DNA of 64,000 bases from Acidobacteriota bacterium (GTDB taxonomy: Bacteria; Acidobacteriota; Vicinamibacteria; Marinacidobacterales; Marinacidobacteraceae). The notes beneath the pieces are model-generated. The model ran no database searches. It had not been told where the DNA came from and was given only the letters and a program-made list of their open reading frames with translations. The position numbers and the translations under genes are program-made. Where the stretch lies: positions 1 to 64,000 of the forward strand of contig JAJEAO010000035.1 in the NCBI GenBank assembly GCA_022822745.1, in the 5' to 3' direction. How positions within the stretch are numbered: position 1 is the first letter of the stretch; every line of letters begins with the position of its first letter. Of this stretch, positions 16,417 through 25,083 are shown piece by piece.

Positions 16417-17970
16417 TTGTTCCGACCAGCACAGAGCACTCCGGTCCGACGGACCTTCCGGCGCATCTCCACCGCGGCGAAGTTCGGCCTCGCCGGCGGC
16501 GCTCTGCTCGCCGTCGCCTGCGTCCGTCCCGAGCCCCTTCCGGAAGCCGCTTCCGCCCGGAACGTCGTCCTGTTCATCGGGGACGGATTCGGGATGAACC
16601 AGCTCGCCCTCGGCTACGCCGCGGCGACCGAACTCGAGGGCCGCCCCTTCCGGACCACCGAGCTCGGGAACGCTGGCCACACCGGCTATTCGATGCCGTT
16701 CTCGTACGACCGGATCACCACCGATTCGGCCGCGGCCGGCACCCAGATGGCCACCGGCCGCCGCGCCCTCACCGAGACGCTGAGCGTGGACCCCGAGTCC
16801 GCGCAGCCGGTTCCCACGATTCTCGAGTGGGCCGAGGAGCGCGGGCTGGCGACCGGGCTCGTTTCGGACATGCGCCTCACCCACGCCACCCCGGCGGCGT
16901 TCAAGGTCCACGCCCGGTCGCGCTATGTCCCCGAGCCGGATCTCGCGGATCAGTTGTTCACCGCGCCCGAGGTGGAGGTCCTGCTCGGCGGCGGGGGCCG
17001 GGCGATGATCCCGGCGGGGACGAGCCTTTCGGCGAGGGTTCCCGCGATCCCCGAGGCCGTGGACGGCGCATCGAACCGGGAGGATGACCGGGATCTGCTC
17101 GGAGAGGCGGCGGAACGCGGCTACACCGTGGTCGGGGACCGGGAGGGGCTCGCCGCCGCGCGCGGCGCCAACCGTCTGGTCGGGGTCTTTGCAGCGAGTC
17201 ACCTGCCTTACGTGCTCGACCGCACCCACGCCGGGCTCGACGACGCGGTCCCGACCCTCGCCGAGCTGACCAGCGCCGCCATCGCCTCCCTCGAGACCGA
17301 TCCCGACGGCTTCTTCCTCATGGTGGAAGCGGGGCGGATCGACTACGCGGGGCACGAGAACGACGCCGGCGCGATGCTCGCCGAGATCATGGCCTTCGAC
17401 GAGGCCGTCGGAACGGCCTTCGATTTCGCTCGCGGACGCGAGGACACCCTCGTTCTGGTCACCGCCGACCACGGGACCGGCGGGTTCTCCTTCACCTATG
17501 GCGGCGGCGGCCCGGGCCCGGTCTCCGACCGGATCCAGTGGGACTACACCGCCGGCGCCGAGATGGCCTCCGCGCGGCACATCGAGATGCTCGCCGGACA
17601 GCGCCGTTCGCTGATCGAGGCGATGCCGGAGGTCTCCACGCCTGCGACCACGACTTCGGTGCGGTCCGTCGTGGAGAACGCGACGGGAATCCAGCTCACC
17701 GAGGAGGAAGCGGCCGACATCGCCGGCGAGTTGAACGAGGAGCGGCCGCTCCCGCGCGATTTCAGCCGCTTCTATCTCGACCAGATCTCGGTTCCGGCTT
17801 CTCTCGCCGCCCGCAAGCTGGCGAACCACACCCACGTCGTGTGGTCCACGGGCGGCCACACTTCCGAGCCCGTGCTGCTCTTCGGTTACGGCCCCGGCGC
17901 CGATGGAGTCCGTGGTTTCGGCCTGAACACCCGCGTCCACGACATCATCCGCCGCGCCCTCGGCGGGTAG
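16417..17970 (+). CDS. alkaline phosphatase (PhoA family) lipoprotein
   Basis: The 517-residue product hydrolyses phosphate monoesters in the periplasm by family. Visible features are LFIGDGFG (metal Asp56), TTDSAAAGT with nucleophile Ser104, DYAGHEND, TADHGTGG, and the C-terminal STGGHTSEP metal site. A lipobox-like LAVAC (Cys35) suggests a lipid anchor. The TTG at 16417 was chosen because AAGGGGGAG lies five bases upstream; a longer ATG-initiated form would overlap the preceding gene and have no signal peptide at its N-terminus. Confidence 0.9.
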   Translation: MFRPAQSTPVRRTFRRISTAAKFGLAGGALLAVACVRPEPLPEAASARNVVLFIGDGFGMNQLALGYAAATELEGRPFRTTELGNAGHTGYSMPFSYDRITTDSAAAGTQMATGRRALTETLSVDPESAQPVPTILEWAEERGLATGLVSDMRLTHATPAAFKVHARSRYVPEPDLADQLFTAPEVEVLLGGGGRAMIPAGTSLSARVPAIPEAVDGASNREDDRDLLGEAAERGYTVVGDREGLAAARGANRLVGVFAASHLPYVLDRTHAGLDDAVPTLAELTSAAIASLETDPDGFFLMVEAGRIDYAGHENDAGAMLAEIMAFDEAVGTAFDFARGREDTLVLVTADHGTGGFSFTYGGGGPGPVSDRIQWDYTAGAEMASARHIEMLAGQRRSLIEAMPEVSTPATTTSVRSVVENATGIQLTEEEAADIAGELNEERPLPRDFSRFYLDQISVPASLAARKLANHTHVVWSTGGHTSEPVLLFGYGPGADGVRGFGLNTRVHDIIRRALGG

Positions 17971-18015
17971 TCGGCCGGCCCGCCGGACGCCGGCGTTCCT
18001 CCGGCGAACGGCGCT

Positions 18016-18165
18016 TCAGGCCCGGAGAAGCCGGAGGGGTTCCGGGCAACGCGCCACTGTCCTGTCGGCGGTCAGCAGCGTGACTTCCTCCACCTGGACC
18101 CGAGCGATGAGAATGCGGTCGAAGGGGTCCCGATGATCCGGCAGGAGCGTGGTAGCTCGCGACAC
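18016..18165 (-). pseudogene. PIN-domain toxin remnant (C-terminal part)
   Basis: A 49-codon frame reads like the last third of a VapC/PIN toxin: LLPDHRDPFDRILIAR followed by LLTADRTVARCPEPLRLL. A TGA lies immediately upstream in the same frame and the N-terminal part with the first acidic residues is missing. The other frames upstream carry only faint PIN-like pieces. The remnant explains much of the 17971-18382 gap, where nothing else is supported. Confidence 0.65.
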
Positions 18166-18382
18166 CCAGCTTCACGATATCCGGGGGGACCGTCCGGCGC
18201 CGTCTCACCCTGATTGACGCGCCACCCGACGCGCCTGCCACACGAGCGGCGGAGTGGATCGCCTCGCGCCCGGAGCGCCGTCAGGTGCTCGGCATGTCGC
18301 CGGCTCGCCAGCGCGCCTGTCCGAATTCGCCGGCCATCGCAGCCTACATTGACAGCAGTCTCTCGCACTCGCGCAGACCACC

Positions 18383-18931
18383 ATGAACGCGACCCCATCG
18401 TCCTCAGATTCCCGACCGAACCGCCCCCTCACGGAAGTGCGCCTCGAGATCGCGCGGCTCTCGCCCGCCGACCGGGCCCGCCTGGTGAAGGCCGCCCATT
18501 CGCTCGCTCACGGCCTCCCGGAGGAACCGGAGGATCTGGTGCAGGAGGCCCTCGTGCGGACGATCAGCGGCAGGCGGAAGTGCCCCGTCCGGATGGCGAT
18601 CCCGGCGTTCCTGTTCGGGGTCATGAGGTCGCTGGCGAGCGCGGCGCGGAAACGGGGCGAGGCGCTCCGGTTCGTCCCCCTTGACGAGGACGTGGTGCTT
18701 CCGAGCGCCCGGAGCCCCGGAGCCGGGGAGCGGCTGAGGGCCATGCGCCGGCGGCTTCTGGCCCTCTTCGACGCGGGATCCCCCGAGCGCCGACTCGTCG
18801 AACTCATGCTCGAGGGTCGTCGAGGTTTACAGCTCAGGGAACCCATGGGATATACGCCAACCCAGCTCGCCACGGCGCGCCGGCGGATCCGCCGGCGACT
18901 GGAGCGGGCGAAGAGAAGGGGGATGTCATGA
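18383..18931 (+). CDS. sigma-70-family (ECF-like) factor
   Basis: The 182-residue product has a region-2-like segment (EDLVQEALVRTISGRR, then IPAFLFGVMRSLAS) and a region-4-like helix-turn-helix near the C-terminus (YTPTQLATARRRIRRRLERA). It is probably an atypical sigma factor or phage-type regulator. There is no obvious anti-sigma gene. The stop overlaps the next ATG (ATGA), so the two genes are translationally coupled. Confidence 0.72.
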   Translation: MNATPSSSDSRPNRPLTEVRLEIARLSPADRARLVKAAHSLAHGLPEEPEDLVQEALVRTISGRRKCPVRMAIPAFLFGVMRSLASAARKRGEALRFVPLDEDVVLPSARSPGAGERLRAMRRRLLALFDAGSPERRLVELMLEGRRGLQLREPMGYTPTQLATARRRIRRRLERAKRRGMS

Positions 18932-20151
18932 AGCAACGACGCTGGCGCGGCGACGCCCTCGATGACCTCCTCGCGGAACTCGGCGAGGACGCGCTCGACC
19001 TCACGGACGAGGAGCTTCGGGACGAACTCGCCGAGGACGGGACGCCCCTCGACGAGCTCTCGGCAGGATTCGGGGGCACCCTCGCCATGGCGCAGAACCT
19101 CCCCGGTCTGTTCCCGCGCGCTACCGACGCGATCGCCATCTCGTCGCAGCCGATCGAGCCCGCGGACGCGCACGGCGCGGGCGGCGTCGCGGAACCGAGC
19201 AGCCCCTATGGGGAGACGAAGTGGCGGGGACGAAGCGTCCGTCGGCTGACCGGACAGGTCGGCGCTCTCCTCGAACTGCTCCCCGAGTTCGAGATGACGC
19301 CGTTTCGGACGCGACCCGGGATGGCCGCCCACCCCGAGCTCTGGTGCGTGGTGCGAAGGCCTGGCAACGGCGTCTCCGCGATGGCGGTCGGCACCGTCTC
19401 CCGAAGCTATGCGCTGGTCCAGCACCGCGAGGCGGTCGAGATGTGCCTGAATGGCCTCGCCCGCTGCGGACTCCCGCCCGAGGAGCTGCATGCCGAGCTC
19501 TCGCTCTCGGCGCTCGGTGAGTGGATGCACTTCTCGTTCGTTCTCCCCGCCGAGTACAGCTTCGAGGACACCTACGGGAACCGAATCGAGTTCCGCTGCG
19601 GCGTGTCGAATTCCGTGGACGGATCAACGCGCCTCAGTGTGCGGTTCGACTGGTTCCGTCAGATCTGCTGGAACGGAATGGTGATCGCGGAGCAGCGGCG
19701 CGAGAGCCGTCTGCATCGCCGCGGTCTCCGGCTGGACGCGATCGGCGAGCTTGTCTTCGAGGAATTCGAACGCGCGAACCGGACTCAGAAGAACTTCACT
19801 CAGTGGCAGAACACTCCAGCCAACGTGTGGACTCTCATGGATTGGACCGACGGGCCGCTCAGGAAGGCGTGGAACACGCACGCGGCCGCCCGCGTGCTCC
19901 GCATCTGCGCCACCGGCCAGGACACGCGCTTCAGGATCGGTTCTTCCGGTTCGCCCTCGCACCTCGCGACCCATGGCAAGGAAGTCGAGAACGTCCGCCA
20001 TGCCGTCCCGGGTTCGCCCCATCGCGCTGAGACCCTCTACGACATCGCGCAGGCTATGTCGTGGGTCGCGTCACGCCGGACCAACATCGTGGAGCGAGTC
20101 CGCTGGCAGACCCAGATCCCCGAACTCCTCCACCAGATTTCCGGCGCGTAG
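18928..20151 (+). CDS. DUF932 family protein
   Basis: The 407-residue product has an acidic N-terminus (about residues 10-40, many Asp/Glu). The DUF932 core follows: GTVSRSYALVQHREA, CGVSNSVDGSTRLSVRFDWFRQICWNGMV, and a helical tail. DUF932 proteins are common on phages and plasmids and their biochemical role is not established. Coupling to the sigma-like gene by an ATGA overlap is unusual. The acidic N-terminus could act as the regulator of that sigma factor, but this is speculation. Confidence 0.8.
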   Translation: MKQRRWRGDALDDLLAELGEDALDLTDEELRDELAEDGTPLDELSAGFGGTLAMAQNLPGLFPRATDAIAISSQPIEPADAHGAGGVAEPSSPYGETKWRGRSVRRLTGQVGALLELLPEFEMTPFRTRPGMAAHPELWCVVRRPGNGVSAMAVGTVSRSYALVQHREAVEMCLNGLARCGLPPEELHAELSLSALGEWMHFSFVLPAEYSFEDTYGNRIEFRCGVSNSVDGSTRLSVRFDWFRQICWNGMVIAEQRRESRLHRRGLRLDAIGELVFEEFERANRTQKNFTQWQNTPANVWTLMDWTDGPLRKAWNTHAAARVLRICATGQDTRFRIGSSGSPSHLATHGKEVENVRHAVPGSPHRAETLYDIAQAMSWVASRRTNIVERVRWQTQIPELLHQISGA

Positions 20152-20195
20152 GTCTGCCAGCGGCCCCTCCCCCTCCGGTGCTGAGGGGTTGATCG

Positions 20196-21761
20196 CTACA
20201 TCCCCCACACGGTGACCGGATCGCTCTGCCTGCAGAAGATCCGGTCCTTCCAGCTCCGCCCCGGCCGCCGGTCGAACACCACCAGGTGCCCCGCCTTCGT
20301 CCCCGCCCGGTCCATGTACTCCCGCGTCTGCCGAACGCCATCCTCGATCGTCCGCTCCAGGCTCCCCCGCACGACCTTGCACTCGATGACGGTCTTCTCC
20401 TCCAGACCATTCCCCGGCCAGACCACCACCAGATCCACCCGGCCCCGCCCCAGTCCGTACTCCCGCTCGATCCGACCCCCGCTGTTCACCACGCGCTGCA
20501 AGTACGCCTGAAGAAGGAGTTGCGGCCCCGCCTCCAGGTAGTCGAACCGTGCGATCCAGTGCTCGGCGTTCTCCCGGAAGAACTGCTGGAAGCCCCCGAG
20601 CAGCCCTCCCACATCCAGAGACCCGTCCTCCCGCACGTACCACGCCGGCTTCAGCGCGATGCTCACCTGCGTCGCCCAAGTCAGTTCCCGCGGGATCACC
20701 TCCGCGTAGATCGGGTTCGCCACCTCGATCTGGCCGCGCGCCGTCGTGACCAGCCCGAGGTCGCGGACGTACTCCAGATCGGCGGGGGGAACCCCTCCCG
20801 CGTTTGCGCCAGTGAGGACCGGCTCGACGACGCGCCGCACCCGCGGCTCCTGCAGCTTGTCGGCGAGCTGGTCGAGGTGCGTGTCGCGACGGAGGATGAG
20901 CGCCTCCCGAGCCCGGAGGATGGCGTCGCGGGTCACCGGGCGGCGGCGATCCTGGCCTCGGAGGTCCGCAAAGCACGCCTGGTAGGCCAGCGCGTTCACC
21001 AGCCACGGCTGTCCCCGCGTCTGCTCCCACACCGCCGCCAGCGCACCGTCCGTGAACCTCTGCCCCGTCTCCTCCGTGTGCTGGGTGAGAAGCGTCCGCA
21101 CCTCCTCCTCGCGGAAGTCGCCCAGCCGGAAGGACTCCGCCTTGATGTTGAAGGCGCTCCCGCCGGTGATCACCGCCTTCTCCGAACTGGAGTGGATCCG
21201 GTAGTCCCGCACATCCCGCACCCCGCACAGCACCACGCTCGACGGAAACCACTTCGGTCGGTCGAGGTATCCGGCGCGGAGTTGCCGGAGCACGGAGATG
21301 AGCGCGTCCCCGACGAGCGAATCCACTTCGTCGAGCAGGAGGACGAGCGGCTTCGGGTGAGCCCCCGCCCACGCGCTGAGCACCTCCTGGAGGGCGTCGT
21401 GGGGCCCGCACTCATCGAGCGCCGCCCGCCACCGCCGCTTCACGAAGTCGTCGTTCAGCGTTCGCCGCGCGGCGCGGGCCAGCGCGCTCAGGATCGCCTG
21501 GATCGCCGCCCCCACATCCTCGCGCGCCGCCTGTGCGCCCTCCACGTTGAGATAGACCGCGCGATATCGGTCGCCGGCGTTCAGCTCGTGGCAGAGCCGG
21601 TCCAGCACCGAGGTCTTCCCCGTCTGCCGGGGAGCGTGGAGGACGAAGTAGCGCTTGTGCCGGATCAGCCTCTGGACGTGGTCGAAGTCAAGGCGATCCA
21701 GCGGGGGGATGAGGTAGTGGTCGGCTGCCCTTACCGGCCCGGCGGTGTTGAAGAAGCGCAA
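20196..21761 (-). CDS. AAA-like ATPase with C-terminal PD-(D/E)xK nuclease domain
   Basis: The 521-residue product has Walker A HAPRQTGKTS, Walker B LVLLLDEVDSL, and a winged-helix segment. A C-terminal restriction-nuclease-like domain reads RVDLVVVWP then VIECKVV (catalytic D and ExK) and RQTREYMDRAG. This resembles the AAA-like domain family often annotated as hypothetical ATP-binding proteins. A TTG start at 21761 was chosen because the family typically begins xRFFNTAGPV; longer in-frame starts up to 21875 exist. It is divergent from the next ATPase gene. Confidence 0.82.
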   Translation of the reverse strand: MRFFNTAGPVRAADHYLIPPLDRLDFDHVQRLIRHKRYFVLHAPRQTGKTSVLDRLCHELNAGDRYRAVYLNVEGAQAAREDVGAAIQAILSALARAARRTLNDDFVKRRWRAALDECGPHDALQEVLSAWAGAHPKPLVLLLDEVDSLVGDALISVLRQLRAGYLDRPKWFPSSVVLCGVRDVRDYRIHSSSEKAVITGGSAFNIKAESFRLGDFREEEVRTLLTQHTEETGQRFTDGALAAVWEQTRGQPWLVNALAYQACFADLRGQDRRRPVTRDAILRAREALILRRDTHLDQLADKLQEPRVRRVVEPVLTGANAGGVPPADLEYVRDLGLVTTARGQIEVANPIYAEVIPRELTWATQVSIALKPAWYVREDGSLDVGGLLGGFQQFFRENAEHWIARFDYLEAGPQLLLQAYLQRVVNSGGRIEREYGLGRGRVDLVVVWPGNGLEEKTVIECKVVRGSLERTIEDGVRQTREYMDRAGTKAGHLVVFDRRPGRSWKDRIFCRQSDPVTVWGM

Positions 21762-21973
21762 GCGGCGCAGTATCGCACTCCGACCGCCATGTCCGTCCTC
21801 GGTGCCTGCGCGTGGCGTCACCGGCGGCTCACGAGCCCGTCGAACGCCGATTCCGTCCCATCGCGTTCGTCTCACTTTTCCCGTCCCGCCATGATCGACG
21901 CGCCACTTCGAGACCCTCGCAGGACCGAGGGGCGGGCCGCACGCCGTTACGATGGCACCGGGCCGATGCCTTC

Positions 21974-23185
21974 ATGACGACCGGGGACAGCAGGACGCTC
22001 ACCCGGGTCGTCCTCCAGAACTACAAGAGCATCGCTGCGTGTGATGTGGAGCTACAGCCGCTCACGCTGCTCGTCGGCCCGAACGGTGGTGGGAAGAGCA
22101 ACTTCCTCGACGCCCTCCGGTTCGTCGCGCAGTCGCTGCGATTCCCGATCGAGCACGCTCTGCGCGAGCGCGGCGGAGTCGGCGAAGTGCGTCGGCGGTC
22201 CCGCGGCCACCCGAACCACTTCCGCCTCCGACTCGATCTGAGCCTCCCCGAAGGCTCCGCGACCTATGGCTTCACGGTCGGGGCGCGTTCGCGGGGCCGA
22301 TTTCGTATCCGGCGGGAGGAGTGCCGGGTGCGTTCGACGGACCCGGCGAAATCCGGGCACTTCCTGGTGCGCGACGGCGCACTCGCCGAGGCGTTCACGT
22401 CCCGGCTCTCGCCAGTCCCCGGTCCCGAGCGTCTCTATCTGCCAGCGGCCTCCAACCACCCGGTCATCCGACCGGTGTACGACGCTCTTTCGCACATGAC
22501 GTTCTACAACCTGGAGCCCGGACGCCTGCGCGAGTTCCAGGACTCCGCGTCGGCAGACCTCCTGGACTCGGACGGCGGGAACGCAGCGAGTGTCTTTTCG
22601 GCCCTGAAGCTGGACTCGCCGGCGCGCGCCAAGCGGGTCGTGCGGTACCTCTCGGCGGTCGTACCGGGCATCGCCGGTGTTCGCACGAAGGTGCTCGGCC
22701 CGAAGCTCACCCTCGAGTTTCGACAGCATGTCCGGGGGGACCAGCATCCATGGCGCTTCCTCGCTGGCAGCATGTCCGACGGCACACTGCGCGCCTTCGG
22801 CGTACTCGTAGCGCTGCTCCAGAACGGGGGGAACGGGTTGTCGGGCGCCCGCGTCATCGGCATCGAGGAGCCGGAGCTCGCGCTGCATCCGGCCGCGGCA
22901 GAGGCGCTCATGGATGTGATGCTGGAAGCGAGCGCCGAATCGCAGATCCTCGCGACGACCCATAGCGCCGACCTCCTGGATCAGCAGGCGCTTCCCCACG
23001 ACTCGCTGCTCGCGGTCGTTGCGGAACACGGAGAGACGAAGCTGGCCCCGCTCGACTCGAGGGGACGGCAGACCCTGCAGGAGGGGCTGTCCACACCGGG
23101 GGAGATGCTTCGCATGGAGCTGATCCTGCCGGATCCCGAGCGCGCATCGCCAGCCCCCCGAGGTCTCTTCCCGTCGCTCGTGTGA
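21974..23185 (+). CDS. RecF/OLD-like AAA ATPase (AAA_21)
   Basis: The 403-residue SMC-like ATPase has NYKSI and Walker A GPNGGGKSN at the N-terminus. The signature region SMSDGTLRAFG, Walker B VIGIEEPELALHP and the H-loop TTHSADLLD lie in the C-terminal half. Such proteins usually work with a small TOPRIM or DUF4276-type partner in defence modules. Here the partner gene begins three bases downstream but is truncated. Start at the first ATG giving the canonical N-terminus. Confidence 0.88.
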   Translation: MTTGDSRTLTRVVLQNYKSIAACDVELQPLTLLVGPNGGGKSNFLDALRFVAQSLRFPIEHALRERGGVGEVRRRSRGHPNHFRLRLDLSLPEGSATYGFTVGARSRGRFRIRREECRVRSTDPAKSGHFLVRDGALAEAFTSRLSPVPGPERLYLPAASNHPVIRPVYDALSHMTFYNLEPGRLREFQDSASADLLDSDGGNAASVFSALKLDSPARAKRVVRYLSAVVPGIAGVRTKVLGPKLTLEFRQHVRGDQHPWRFLAGSMSDGTLRAFGVLVALLQNGGNGLSGARVIGIEEPELALHPAAAEALMDVMLEASAESQILATTHSADLLDQQALPHDSLLAVVAEHGETKLAPLDSRGRQTLQEGLSTPGEMLRMELILPDPERASPAPRGLFPSLV

Positions 23186-23188
23186 TCC

Positions 23189-23359
23189 GTGCCCGGAGGA
23201 ATTCGCATCGTCCCGATCGTCGAGGGGAAGGGTGAGGTCACCGCAGTCCCCATCCTCCTCCGACGGATCGCCCTCCTGGTCGCGCCTTCTGTCCGGCTCG
23301 AGGTCGCCCGACCGATCCGCGTGGCGCGCGACCGGTTCCTACCCCTAGAGCACATCTGA
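23189..23359 (+). pseudogene. truncated DUF4276-like partner gene
   Basis: A GTG-initiated frame of 56 codons reads like the N-terminus of DUF4276 proteins: IRIVPIVEGKGEVTAVPILLRRI, and a RPIRV segment. It stops at 23359, whereas the family is normally around 190-230 residues. The break coincides with the start of the lower-GC R-M/SIR2 block, as expected if that block inserted into or replaced the gene's 3' part. Confidence 0.7.
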
Positions 23360-23390
23360 GACCCGCGGCGGTCCACGGAGGCAGGGACAC

Positions 23391-24221
23391 GTGCAGTACG
23401 ATATACTACCGAAGTCAACGCGCCCACAACGACTCTCTTTCCGCACGATTCACCGAACTCCCATGTCTCCTCCGCAACCGCAAGTGCTCTTTGGCACAGA
23501 CACTTCAGTCACGCCTTCGGGGCGTAAGCGGCCTGCCGGGATCCCCACGACCGACTTGATCGTCTCGGCATACGTCGGAACGAACGCTCAAGTCTTTCCG
23601 CACGTGCTAGCCCTTCACGTTAGCGAGGGCGCACGAATCGCGGATGTCACGTACGGCAAGGGCGTCTTCTGGAGACAGGTCGACACGCGGCGCTACGAGT
23701 TCCTCCCGTCGGATCTAGCCACTGGTACTGACTGCCGAGACCTGCCGTACGGATCAAGCACGATCGACGCCGTCGTATTCGATCCGCCCTACATGGAGGG
23801 GTTCTTTCGCCAGAACGGGACGAGGAAGGCTGGAGGCGGCACTCACCGTGCGTTTCGGGATCACTATTCCAACGGCAAGGAGGAGCCTCGCCGTCCCGCG
23901 AGAAAATGGCATGCGGCTGTTCTCGATCTCTACATCGACGGAGGCAATGAAGCACACAGGGTACTGAAGCCGCGTGGTGCGTTCATCGTGAAGTGCCAGG
24001 ATGAAGTCAGTGCGAATCGACAGAATCTCACGCACGTCGAGATCATAAACGCTTACTCAGAGCTCGGCTTTTATTGCAAGGATCTCTTCGTAGTGGTTCG
24101 TCCTAATCGCCCCGGCGTTAGCAGAATGCTGCGCCAAGTCCATGCTCGGAAGAACCATTCCTACTTCTTGGTCTTCCTCAAGGCGCCGGACGGATTCTCC
24201 GTGGATCGCATGCGTTCCTGA
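23391..24221 (+). CDS. DNA methyltransferase of an R-M pair
   Basis: The 276-residue product has the amino-methyltransferase catalytic motif DPPY (131-134, in [11 protein letters not shown]) and an AdoMet-site region [11 protein letters not shown] before it. A later FIVKCQDE strand is also typical. It would modify adenine or cytosine amino groups in the recognition site. The GTG at 23391 has GGAGG nine bases upstream; an ATG at 23463 is an alternative because homology appears to begin near there. Codon use is less GC3-rich than flanking genes. Its 3' end overlaps the convergent nuclease gene by 61 bases. Confidence 0.85.
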   Translation: MQYDILPKSTRPQRLSFRTIHRTPMSPPQPQVLFGTDTSVTPSGRKRPAGIPTTDLIVSAYVGTNAQVFPHVLALHVSEGARIADVTYGKGVFWRQVDTRRYEFLPSDLATGTDCRDLPYGSSTIDAVVFDPPYMEGFFRQNGTRKAGGGTHRAFRDHYSNGKEEPRRPARKWHAAVLDLYIDGGNEAHRVLKPRGAFIVKCQDEVSANRQNLTHVEIINAYSELGFYCKDLFVVVRPNRPGVSRMLRQVHARKNHSYFLVFLKAPDGFSVDRMRS

Positions 24222-24829
24222 AGGATCTCGTTCATCAGACTAAACGGCTCTGGGCGAAATGGTGGCTTTGGGGGCCATGTCACCTCGACCAAGGTCGCTA
24301 GGAGATGGGAGCGCTGGTAATCGCTGTATCGCCTGTATCTGGATCGAGGGAGATCCGAGTTCTTGGCGAAGACAAATCGCCATCGGTTCTCAAAGGCGAA
24401 TACGTTCACTGCGAGAATATCGAACTCATTCGTAAGGAGGCAGGTTGTCGCCATGCTTGAGCCGTCAGGCAGAGTGACGGTTCGCCTGTCACTCGCGTCG
24501 ACCTGTGCTTTGCCGATCCAGCCCTCGGGCGTGGATTTCACCGTCGTGGTCTGGAGCGACTTGGACTCGTAGATGAAGTCGGCGCCGCGGTAGCGGATCA
24601 GGCGATCTCCCTTACGACTCCGGTCATGATCATCGGGTTTCCCGACGCTGGTGATCTGGCGGGACGACAGCCATAGGGTCTCCAGCTTCAACTCCGCGAG
24701 GTATCCGAGCACCATCCCGCGGAGGCTTGGATTCTGATCTACTACTTGCGTCAGTTCGTCCAGGGTCACATTCCACCGTGTCAGGAGATTGTCCGAGAGG
24801 AGGCGTTCGGCAAGAGATCGTGACTTCAT
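24161..24829 (-). CDS. PD-(D/E)xK restriction endonuclease
   Basis: The 222-residue product carries a nuclease core: ADFIYESK supplies D84, E88 and K90, with an upstream helix containing E46. This is the PD-(D/E)xK pattern. With the convergent methyltransferase gene it would form a two-gene restriction-modification system. The specificity is not predictable. The start at 24829 is the only ATG giving the N-terminal helix. Confidence 0.75.
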   Translation of the reverse strand: MKSRSLAERLLSDNLLTRWNVTLDELTQVVDQNPSLRGMVLGYLAELKLETLWLSSRQITSVGKPDDHDRSRKGDRLIRYRGADFIYESKSLQTTTVKSTPEGWIGKAQVDASDRRTVTLPDGSSMATTCLLTNEFDILAVNVFAFENRWRFVFAKNSDLPRSRYRRYSDYQRSHLLATLVEVTWPPKPPFRPEPFSLMNEILQERMRSTENPSGALRKTKK

Positions 24830-25083
24830 TGAACGGATCGGACGCGGGGGCTAAGGGTGTGAGCGGACGCGGAAGACCTGCATCTCGGGGAGCGGGGGCG
24901 TCAGGGGACCGAAATGGAGGTAGGCAGGCGGACAGACAATACCACTGCGGTCGGGTTTGGGCCCGCGGGCGGCGGTCTCAGGTGTCGCGGAGTCAGGATC
25001 CGCGCCGTCGGCGGTGTCGGGCGTGGTGACGGCGCCGGGCGCACGGGGGGCAAGCGACAGCGGGCTGAGGCTACGAAGCGGCG

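Noticed and set aside
17971..18382. Intact toxin gene on the minus strand
   Set aside because: Only the C-terminal PIN part is readable; upstream frames carry stops and no acidic N-terminal motif, so it is listed as a remnant.
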